Part shown: positions 1-5,686 of the stretch, in pieces
How positions within the stretch are numbered: the first letter of the stretch is position 1
Layout: every line of letters begins with the position of its first letter
Assembly: GCA_002383105.1 (NCBI GenBank)
Contig: DFXC01000175.1
Span: 1-10,853 of the forward strand
DNA from: Hyphomicrobiaceae bacterium UBA4118
GTDB taxonomy: Bacteria > Pseudomonadota > Alphaproteobacteria > Rhizobiales > Methyloligellaceae
Length of the DNA: 10,853 bases
Direction of reading: 5' to 3'
Notes under the pieces: generated by a model
What the model was told of the DNA's origin: nothing
Databases searched by the model: none
Seen by the model: only the letters and a program-made list of their open reading frames with translations
Made by a program: the position numbers and the translations under genes

Positions 1-110
1 AAACGACCTTCGTCGCCGGCGAAGACGAGCCCTTCGTGTTGAAGGACGATCTCGATTTTGCCGTGGTGCAGGCGAGACTGACCTACCTTTTCAATGGTGG
101 CAGCTACTGA
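1..110 (+). CDS. Outer-membrane beta-barrel protein, C-terminal end only
   Basis: The reading frame is open from base 3 to a TGA at 108-110 and gives about 35 residues ending in RLTYLFNGGSY. The stretch DLDFAVVQARLTYLF has the alternating hydrophobic/polar pattern and aromatic ending of a closing outer-membrane strand. It resembles the C-termini of alphaproteobacterial Omp25/Omp31-type porin-like proteins, where a final strand is followed by a few residues. The rest of the gene is outside the window, so the subfamily cannot be fixed. It is convergent with the dehydrogenase gene, with only 19 bases between the two stops and no obvious hairpin there. Confidence 0.6.
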   Translation, partial: TTFVAGEDEPFVLKDDLDFAVVQARLTYLFNGGSY

Positions 111-129
111 GGCTAGCGGCGGCGTCGGT

Positions 130-1146
130 TCAAGGAATAAGCACGGCGGCGCCGGTTAGCTCGCCCTGGCGCAAACGCTCGAGCGCCTCGTTGGCGCGAT
201 TGAGCGGCATAGGCACCACCGTGGTCTGGACCGGCACCGTGGGCGCAAGCGCCAGAAACTCGCGCGCGTCCGCCCTGGTGAGATTGGCGACCGAGCGGAG
301 CACGCGCTCCTCCCACAGAATCTCATAAGGGACGCTCGGGATGTCGCTCATATGGATGCCGCCGCACACCACGACGCCGCCTTTGCGTAGGGCCTTCAGC
401 GCGAGCGGCACCAGCGCGCCGACGGATGCAAAGATAATGGCGGCGTCAAGCTCTTGCGGCGGCCTTTCCTCTGAGCTTCCCGCCCACACCGCGCCGAGGC
501 TCAAGGCAAACTCTTGCGCTTTGGCGTCGCCGGCCCTGGTGAAGGCATAGACCTCGCGCCCTTGATGGCGCGCCACCTGCGCCACGATATGTGCCGCGGC
601 GCCGAAGCCATAGATGCCGAGGCGAGCCGGGGTCCGGGCTTGCGGGTCGCCCGTCATCTTCAGCGAGCGGTAGCCGATCAGCCCAGCGCACAGCAGCGGC
701 GCCGCCTCCGCGTCGCTATAGCCCTCAGGCAAAGGAAAGACGTAGCGCGCGTCGGCGACGGTGTAGCCGGCATAACCGCCGTCGATCTGGTAGCCGGTGA
801 AGCGCGGGTGGTCGCAGAGATTCTCGCGGGACTCGCGGCAATAGGAGCAAGTGCCGTCGGTATACCCGAGCCATGGCACGCCCACGCGCATCCCCGGCGC
901 AAAGCCTTCCACGCCTGCCCCCAGCGCCTCCACCCGCCCGACGATCTCGTGCCCGAGCACGAGCGGCAGCTTGGGATGGGTGAGCTCACCGTCGACAATG
1001 TGGAGATCGGTGCGGCACACCCCGCAGGCCGCGACCTTGAGCAGGATCTGGTTTGGCCCCGGCATAGGCACCGGAAGCTCGGCAGGCTTCAGCGGCCGCC
1101 CTGCGCGATCGAGCACCATCGCCTGCATTGATTTTGGTGCTGGCAT
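130..1146 (-). CDS. Zinc-dependent alcohol dehydrogenase (MDR superfamily, CAD2-like)
   Basis: A 338-residue, probably cytoplasmic, NAD(P)-dependent medium-chain dehydrogenase. The N-terminal GroES-like domain has CGVCRTDLH (41-49) and GHEIVG (65-70). Predicted catalytic zinc ligands are C44, H66 and C153. The Rossmann glycines are in GIYGFGAAAH (177-186), and a later block contains GGIHMSDIPSVPYEILW. These blocks match the alcohol dehydrogenase subfamily usually written as zinc-dependent ADH or CAD2-like, and the length is normal. The ATG start has a GAGG six bases upstream. One oddity: the structural-zinc loop normally has four cysteines, but here only C100, C103 and C111 remain and the first position is D97 (GAC, bases 856-858). 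The substrate is unknown; a primary alcohol/aldehyde couple would be the family expectation. It lies just downstream of repeat copy A. Confidence 0.93.
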   Translation of the reverse strand: MPAPKSMQAMVLDRAGRPLKPAELPVPMPGPNQILLKVAACGVCRTDLHIVDGELTHPKLPLVLGHEIVGRVEALGAGVEGFAPGMRVGVPWLGYTDGTCSYCRESRENLCDHPRFTGYQIDGGYAGYTVADARYVFPLPEGYSDAEAAPLLCAGLIGYRSLKMTGDPQARTPARLGIYGFGAAAHIVAQVARHQGREVYAFTRAGDAKAQEFALSLGAVWAGSSEERPPQELDAAIIFASVGALVPLALKALRKGGVVVCGGIHMSDIPSVPYEILWEERVLRSVANLTRADAREFLALAPTVPVQTTVVPMPLNRANEALERLRQGELTGAAVLIP

Positions 1147-1160
1147 CGTTTGCCTCGTGG

Positions 1161-1263
1161 CCTCACCCTTCGAGACGGGCGCTTGCGCGCCCTCCTCAGG
1201 GTGAGGCGTTAATTCCTCATGGTGAGGAGCGCTGCATCTGGCAGCGCGTCTCGAACCATGCGG
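1161..1263. repeat. Paired-palindrome intergenic repeat, copy A
   Basis: Two adjacent stem-loops. The first has perfect 9-base outer arms CCTCACCCT (1161-1169) and AGGGTGAGG (1198-1206), with inner arms GGGCGC (1177-1182) and GCGCCC (1187-1192). The second has outer arms CCTCATGGT (1215-1223) and ACCATGCGG (1255-1263, one mismatch), with inner arms GCGCTGC (1229-1235) and GCAGCGC (1241-1247). The same two-hairpin design, with near-identical outer arms, recurs at 7747-7842. It starts 16 bases past the stop of the deoxyribosyltransferase/TPR gene, so it may end or stabilise that transcript. Confidence 0.85.
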
Positions 1264-1278
1264 CCGCTGAGCGCGCCC

Positions 1279-2649
1279 TTAAGTTCCCTTGGCGGCTTCG
1301 AGGCGGGCCCCGCGCTCCTTGAGCGTCTCCTCAAGCGGCTTGATCCAGGCCGCATCCTCGCCGCGGCTCTCACGCATCTCGCGGATGAGCCTGAGGTTGC
1401 GGGCGGTCGTCTCAAGCTCCCATGAGGCGCGCGCCACCATCAGCGCATCGCCGAGCCTCTCGTTGGCGTCGTCCACGTCGCGCGCCAGCACGGCAAGCTC
1501 GAGCAGCGTCGCGTGGTCCCAATAATCGGCATTCTTCGCGGCCTTTCGGGAAGCGGCATAACGCACCACGGGAAGAATCTCGGCCTGGCGCGGGTCGGGC
1601 TTCGGCATCATCTCCATCAGCGTCACCGCGTTGATGCCGGGATAGGCATCGCGCCAATCGGCCTCGAAGCCGGCGAGATAGGTATCGATCGCGCTCTTGA
1701 GCAGCGCGCGCGCCTCCGGCAGCCCCTCTTTCTTGGCCAGGTCCCAGCGGTCCTTGTACATGCGGCCGAGCAGCCCATTGGTCTCGCTCGATGGGCCGAA
1801 CTCGCCGATCACCTCGCTCAGCACCTTCTCGGCGTCGGCGAAGCGGCCGTCGCGGTTGAGCGCAAAGCCAAGCTGCTCGCGCATCATCTTGGCGCGCTGC
1901 AGCGGCAGCGGCATGCGGTGGTAGAGCTCGATCATGGCCCGGTGCGCCTTCACGTCGCGCAGCGACAGGAACAAATCGACCACGACGCCGCTCTCGACTT
2001 CGAGGAGATTGGCGAGCGCGGGCTCGGCTGCGACCTTCTGCACCGCGTCGGTGCCCTCGCGCACCGCCGCGCGTAGGCGGTCCTTGTATTTCTTGGAATA
2101 GTCTACGCTCTTGCGGAAGATATCGGTCTTGCTGTGATCGATATCCCAGCGCGGCACGCCTTCGACCAGTTGAAAGATCGGGCTGTCGTCGAGCGGGTTG
2201 CCGCGGGCCGATGTGAGCTGACTTGCGATGGCCGCAAGCGTCGCCTCGACCCCGACCGGCTCGCCTGCGCCGTCGGTCTTGTAGGAGATGCCACGCACCA
2301 GCGCGATGTCGAACGGCAGCACCGTGCCCTCGGCGAACACGATGACAGTGCTGCGCGGGCGCATCGCGTGGCGGATGCCGAGCTCGTAGAACACGTTGGG
2401 ATTGGCGCCGGTTATGTCGGCGACGGCGTAGTGGCAGAGCATCAGCCGCTCGAACATGGGCTTATGAATGGTGCCGCCGATCTTCTCCTCGTCGGCGCGG
2501 ATCGGCTCGAGCCCGGCTTGGCTGACCGCGGGCGCGATGATCTTCTCGTAGACGGAGTCGAAATTGGTCACGCGCCCGGCGGCATCCATCTTGCGGCCGA
2601 ACGGCATCAGCACGAAGCACAGCGGAGCCAGCTCGACGGTCTCGTCCAA
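1279..2649 (-). CDS. Deoxyribosyltransferase-like (DRHyd/TIR-like) domain plus TPR/TRAFs-binding-like region
   Basis: A 456-residue, probably cytoplasmic protein with no signal peptide or membrane segment. Residues 10-120 form a nucleoside-deoxyribosyltransferase-like Rossmannoid domain: CFVLMPFG (11-18), FDSVY (30-34), RADE (51-54), then VADITGANPNVFYELGIRHA (76-95). D78 and E89 are the likely active-site acids. Residues about 160-450 are helical and read like tetratricopeptide units (for example REQLGFALNRDGRFADAEKVL). This resembles the TRAFs-binding helical region found in bacterial proteins and in eukaryotic ASK/MAP3K kinases. The start must be TTG: an in-frame TGA lies four codons upstream, AAAGGA sits seven bases before the TTG, and the next Met (M15) would remove the first strand. 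It is the last gene of a same-strand block, 94 bases after the Ivy gene. By analogy it could bind or cleave a nucleotide or NAD-related ligand in stress or defence signalling; this is inferred. Confidence 0.75.
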   Translation of the reverse strand: MDETVELAPLCFVLMPFGRKMDAAGRVTNFDSVYEKIIAPAVSQAGLEPIRADEEKIGGTIHKPMFERLMLCHYAVADITGANPNVFYELGIRHAMRPRSTVIVFAEGTVLPFDIALVRGISYKTDGAGEPVGVEATLAAIASQLTSARGNPLDDSPIFQLVEGVPRWDIDHSKTDIFRKSVDYSKKYKDRLRAAVREGTDAVQKVAAEPALANLLEVESGVVVDLFLSLRDVKAHRAMIELYHRMPLPLQRAKMMREQLGFALNRDGRFADAEKVLSEVIGEFGPSSETNGLLGRMYKDRWDLAKKEGLPEARALLKSAIDTYLAGFEADWRDAYPGINAVTLMEMMPKPDPRQAEILPVVRYAASRKAAKNADYWDHATLLELAVLARDVDDANERLGDALMVARASWELETTARNLRLIREMRESRGEDAAWIKPLEETLKERGARLEAAKGT

Positions 2650-2743
2650 GGCATCATCCTTTCAGCGGACCTATCGCTGGTTCGTACCATAGAGCGTGGC
2701 TACCGGCCCTGCTACGTCGGCAATTGCCGCCTGCGACGCTATT

Positions 2744-3142
2744 CTATGCCGATTTGGATCGCGGCTTGGATGGCCGCGTCTGGTTTCCCAAGCTTCGCTG
2801 CTGGCCCGTGATCAGCAATCCCCAAGCCCGCTTACCGTCCGGCGAGAACAACACGTGGAGCTGATTGTCTCCGCAATCGTGGGCCTTGCATACCCAGCCG
2901 AGTAAGTAGGATTCCCCGCCCACGGTCACGGTCTTGGACGGCGAGGACGGTCCGTCGAACGTCTTGGCGTATTTGCCAACCCATGCCGGAACCTGCTCTC
3001 CGGCCAGCATGCCGTTCCAGGCCGCGAGATAGGTCGGTTGCTTCAAGAGATCGAAGAGGTAAGGGCCATCGGCTTCAGCGGCGTTCGCGGCCGGCGCGCT
3101 GCCAAGCAGCAGCAACGCCAGGATGAGACTTCTGAGCATCAT
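2744..3142 (-). CDS. ivy: Ivy-family lysozyme inhibitor, exported; C-terminus apparently frameshifted
   Basis: A 132-residue exported protein. Residues 1-21 are a Sec signal peptide (MMLRS, a Leu/Ala core, then ANA, cleavage expected after A21). The mature part matches the Ivy family: YLFDLL (28-33), WVGKYAKTF (54-62), YLLGWVCKAHDC (79-90) and LHVLFSPDGKRAWGLL (95-110). The Cys-bridged loop C85-K-A-H-D-C90 corresponds to the CKPHDC loop of E. coli Ivy, which plugs the lysozyme active site with its histidine; here Pro is Ala and H88 is kept. The start at 3142 is chosen because GGAGG lies five bases upstream; a GTG at 3172 has no such site. After LGN (118-120) the reading QTRPSKPRSKSA looks foreign, and adding one C at 2782/2783 restores PDAAIQAAIQIGIE with a stop at 2739-2741. 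It follows the helical exported protein by 34 bases. Confidence 0.85.
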   Translation of the reverse strand: MMLRSLILALLLLGSAPAANAAEADGPYLFDLLKQPTYLAAWNGMLAGEQVPAWVGKYAKTFDGPSSPSKTVTVGGESYLLGWVCKAHDCGDNQLHVLFSPDGKRAWGLLITGQQRSLGNQTRPSKPRSKSA

Positions 3143-3176
3143 CGACACCTCCATCAATGTTCGGGGCCTCACTGTT

Positions 3177-3794
3177 CTACTCTTTTCTGCCGGCGCCTCG
3201 GCAGGTCACCGTATGTCCGAATTTGGCGAGACCGATGCGCCCTTGTTGCTCAGGGGAGAGGAGCGCGTGGATCGCGCCTGCGGCGAAGCAATAATATTGC
3301 GCTGACAGGAGGGCCTGGTCGCGCGTCGATCGAAAGCGCGCCGAGCGTGCAATGGTCGACACCAATTCGCGCGTGGTATTGGCGATCTGACGCGCCGCCG
3401 CGATAGCCTGCTCGGGCGTCGCTGGGCCGAGATCTGACAGCACCGCCTCGACCCCAGCGGGATCAAGGCTGGTGAGGAGCAGGCAGCTGTCGCTTGCCAG
3501 ATACTCCGCATAGGCTTCCGAGGCTTTGACCGGCTCCAACAGGGCCGTCTGCGCCTCGATCAGGGCCGCGGCAACATCCTGCGAGGCCTGAGTAGTATCG
3601 CTCGTGTGCGCTTCGCTCAGAGTCGCTTCGACCCTGTCGCGATAGGATTGCCACCGCTCCGCCGCGATCTCGATCGGCGCGGCCTGCGCAGCAAAGGTCA
3701 CGATATCGCAGGCTGCCGCGTTCTTGGACGCGAAGGCCGGCCCGGCGCCCTGCACGAGCGCCCAGCCGGCCAATGCGGCGAGGATGAGCCTCAA
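3177..3794 (-). CDS. Exported four-cysteine helical protein, function unknown
   Basis: A 205-residue protein I do not recognise. The start is taken as TTG at 3794, which overlaps the protease stop in the four-base sequence TTGA. From there it has a good Sec signal peptide (MRLILAALAGWALVQGAGPA, then FA, cleavage expected after A22). A longer in-frame reading to 4004 exists but only overlaps the protease gene and would bury the signal. No clear Shine-Dalgarno site precedes the TTG, so translation is probably coupled to the protease. The mature protein is Ala/Glu/Gln-rich and mostly helical. Its four cysteines (C29, C104, C169, C198) would allow two disulfides in the periplasm. The Ivy gene begins 34 bases downstream. 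Position suggests a partner or substrate of the protease or a second envelope-protection factor, but nothing in the sequence proves this. Confidence 0.65.
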   Translation of the reverse strand: MRLILAALAGWALVQGAGPAFASKNAAACDIVTFAAQAAPIEIAAERWQSYRDRVEATLSEAHTSDTTQASQDVAAALIEAQTALLEPVKASEAYAEYLASDSCLLLTSLDPAGVEAVLSDLGPATPEQAIAAARQIANTTRELVSTIARSARFRSTRDQALLSAQYYCFAAGAIHALLSPEQQGRIGLAKFGHTVTCRGAGRKE

Positions 3795-4756
3795 TCCAAT
3801 TCTTTGCGCAGACGCGCAAGCAGCGCCGATCGCGTGACGGCGGGCTGCAACGCGTAGCGATAATAGCCGACCATGTCCTTCATGCGCTGCACCTGCAGCG
3901 GCGTGAATTGCTTCATGCACGAATCGTCGGAGTAATCCATGTAGTTCTCGACGGGAATGAAGCGCGTCTCGCCCTGGCATGAGGAGCGCTGTCGCAGCGG
4001 GCACCCTTGCGCCGACACCTCCTCATAGGCGGTATCCGAGATTTCATCGCCGGGTTCGAGGCAGCCGCCTTCGAAGGTGTGTAAGAGCCCGCACCAATTT
4101 CCGATCTCGTGCACGGCCGTCATGCTAAGATCGTAAGGCGAGGGCTGGTCCGAGCCCGGCAGCGACATCTGGTTGATGACGACGCCGTCCATGCGGGGTT
4201 GGGCCCAAAGAAGCCAGGGGAAGGTGGCCCAGCCCAACAGCCCATCCGGTAGGTCGGCGGTGTAGAAATTGAGGGAGCGGTCCGTCTCCTGGCCGAGCTC
4301 CGTCTTCATCGACGTCTCCTCCGGAGTGGAAATACCGACATGGTACCACTCCTCATTCTGGTGACGCCCGACATCGGCGATCTGGAACTGCAGCAAGACC
4401 GGCGCATAGACCTTGTTGAGGAGGTCGACCTGCGCCTTGAGCTGCCGATCCGGCAGATTGCCGGTCGCGCCGTCATGGATGACATGGAAGTGGACCGGAA
4501 TGATCGTGTTGGTGTTGAACTCGACATGGTTGGTGCGGAGGGCGGAGCGGACGCGCTGGGTTCGCCTGATGTCATAAAGGCTGGGCAGTGGCGTCCCGCA
4601 TCTTCGGCCAGTCTCTACGAAGGTCTTGCGGCTAGCATATTGCTTGCCGCCAACCGTGATCGGGCCGCCTTCCGCGGCAAAGGGAGCACCGACCCGTGCC
4701 ACCGTCGTCGCCAAGCATGCGCAAACAGAACTTGTCACGAATTCGCGCCGGTTCAT
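3791..4756 (-). CDS. M43-like (pappalysin/cytophagalysin) metalloprotease, Tat-exported, altered zinc motif
   Basis: A 321-residue protein. The N-terminus MNRREFVTSS followed by an Ala/Cys/Val-rich stretch and APFA looks like a twin-arginine signal. The middle contains IIPVHFHVIHDG (85-96), typical of M43 proteases, then a metzincin-like active site HEIGNWCGLLHTF (216-228) with GGC after it, and the Met-turn region ENYMDYSDDSCMKQFTPLQ (270-288). Family members have HExxHxxGxxH. Here H216, E217, G223 and H226 are kept, but the second zinc histidine is N220 (AAT, bases 4097-4099), one base from CAT. Activity is therefore doubtful. AGAGGA nine bases before the ATG supports the start. It heads the block of exported genes and overlaps the next start by four bases. 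Family members cleave extracellular proteins; the target here is unknown. Confidence 0.82.
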   Translation of the reverse strand: MNRREFVTSSVCACLATTVARVGAPFAAEGGPITVGGKQYASRKTFVETGRRCGTPLPSLYDIRRTQRVRSALRTNHVEFNTNTIIPVHFHVIHDGATGNLPDRQLKAQVDLLNKVYAPVLLQFQIADVGRHQNEEWYHVGISTPEETSMKTELGQETDRSLNFYTADLPDGLLGWATFPWLLWAQPRMDGVVINQMSLPGSDQPSPYDLSMTAVHEIGNWCGLLHTFEGGCLEPGDEISDTAYEEVSAQGCPLRQRSSCQGETRFIPVENYMDYSDDSCMKQFTPLQVQRMKDMVGYYRYALQPAVTRSALLARLRKELD

Positions 4757-4791
4757 TGCCGTCGTTCCTCTGTTGCTTTCACGCCCACCTA

Positions 4792-4808
4792 CTTTGGACG
4801 AGCCAAAG
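4792..4808. promoter_or_regulatory. Inverted repeat at the head of the protease-Ivy block
   Basis: Perfect six-base arms CTTTGG (4792-4797) and CCAAAG (4803-4808) surround ACGAG. The repeat lies directly after the candidate -10 box of the protease promoter. It would therefore sit at the first transcribed bases, either as an operator or as a 5' stem-loop. This is a short repeat and could be chance. Confidence 0.3.
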
Positions 4809-4815
4809 CTGACAG

Positions 4816-4844
4816 ATAGAAGCCGCGAACCGGCGCGTTTGCAA
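4816..4844 (-). promoter_or_regulatory. Candidate sigma-70-type promoter for the protease-Ivy block
   Basis: On the minus strand TTGCAA (4844-4839) is followed, after 17 bases, by TTCTAT (4821-4816). The spacing is ideal and the boxes are close to alphaproteobacterial housekeeping consensus. Transcription would start near 4809, leaving a leader of about 53 bases before the protease ATG at 4756. The rest of the intergenic gap (4845-4920) shows nothing further. Confidence 0.4.
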
Positions 4845-4920
4845 GAGGGTCAGGGGCGCACGGGCAGCCAGAGCGGAGGACTTCGCGGCCGCACGCTTCT
4901 ATGACGATGCTTTGAGGAGC

Positions 4921-5559
4921 CTAATGCCGGACGAGCGGCCAGCCCTGAAGGCTTGGGCGAAGCGGCGAGACGGCGACCTGCGTTTCCTGGGCCGGCTGAT
5001 AGGCGCCGGAGGGCCGCGCCGTGACCGGTCCGAGCAGGCGCCGTTCCGGGACGAGGGAAGATGCCGCCCACAGTGCCTCGAAGGCGAGCCGGCCGAGCCG
5101 CACCGTTTCGGGCGCGGCCTCGTCGAACAGCGTCAGCGCGTTGCGCTTGTCGGCATCGCGGCGCATGGCGTCGCCCGACCAGCACATGGCCTCGCCATAG
5201 GTTACCTGCTCATGGGCGTCGAGCAGACGCGGATTGCGCGCCCAGCGGATGAGCTCTGCCGCAGGCTCGCGCGGCCCCAGCTCCGAAAGGCTTGCGAACA
5301 GCTGTCTTACGTCCTCCTCGGGTTCGAGCTTGGCCAGGATCACCTTGGCGATCACGCCCGCCCGTAAGAGATCGTCCTTCATGCCGATCAAGGCCTGGGC
5401 AGGCCCCGACCGCGCCGAGCGCAAGATCATGGTGAAGGACAGCGACTGCGGGCCCTCACCCTGAACGCGCTCGACGTATCGCGACATCATCTGAAGATGC
5501 CGATCGAGCTCGATCTGGCGAAAGTCCCTCGAACTTCCCGAACCGACCACAACGCGCAT
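4921..5559 (-). CDS. Conserved-looking hypothetical protein, 212 residues
   Basis: I do not recognise this protein. It starts MRVVVGSGSSRDFRQIEL and has no signal peptide or membrane segment, so it is probably cytoplasmic. The middle (residues about 98-145) has a dense block of charged and aromatic residues, ELIRWARNPRLLDAHEQ, then YGEAMCWSGDAMRRDADKRN. This reads like a conserved core. It is faintly reminiscent of a degenerate phospholipase-D half-site, but no HxK motif is present and I would not assign that family. The ATG is preceded by GAGGGGG, a strong ribosome site. The last 40 residues are Pro/Gln-rich and probably disordered. It is 127 bases from the membrane-protein gene stop, and that gap holds TTAACC and no clear promoter. 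Confidence 0.6.
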   Translation of the reverse strand: MRVVVGSGSSRDFRQIELDRHLQMMSRYVERVQGEGPQSLSFTMILRSARSGPAQALIGMKDDLLRAGVIAKVILAKLEPEEDVRQLFASLSELGPREPAAELIRWARNPRLLDAHEQVTYGEAMCWSGDAMRRDADKRNALTLFDEAAPETVRLGRLAFEALWAASSLVPERRLLGPVTARPSGAYQPAQETQVAVSPLRPSLQGWPLVRH

Positions 5560-5686
5560 ATTCCCCCTCGCTTTTGTGGAAGCAGCTAACGGGCAGACGC
5601 TATGGCGCTTGTCCGTGCCCTGCCATGAATAGCAAGAACAGGGTTAAGGAAGGCTTGACTGCCGTTCTTTCTTGGTACCGCAACGC

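Noticed and set aside
2718..2729. Perfect 12-base palindrome CGGCAATTGCCG in the gap before the deoxyribosyltransferase/TPR gene
   Set aside because: Short, with no promoter boxes that fit around it; not enough to call an operator.
3143..3172. Upstream GTG start for the Ivy protein
   Set aside because: No ribosome site precedes it, while GGAGG lies ideally before the ATG at 3142, which begins a normal signal peptide.
3795..4004. N-terminal extension of the four-Cys exported protein
   Set aside because: It overlaps the protease coding region fully, has an Arg/His/Ala-rich out-of-frame composition, and would bury the signal peptide.
5560..5686. TTAACC in the gap upstream of the 212-residue protein as a CtrA half-site
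   Set aside because: A lone half-site with no paired TTAA at the right spacing and no clear promoter.
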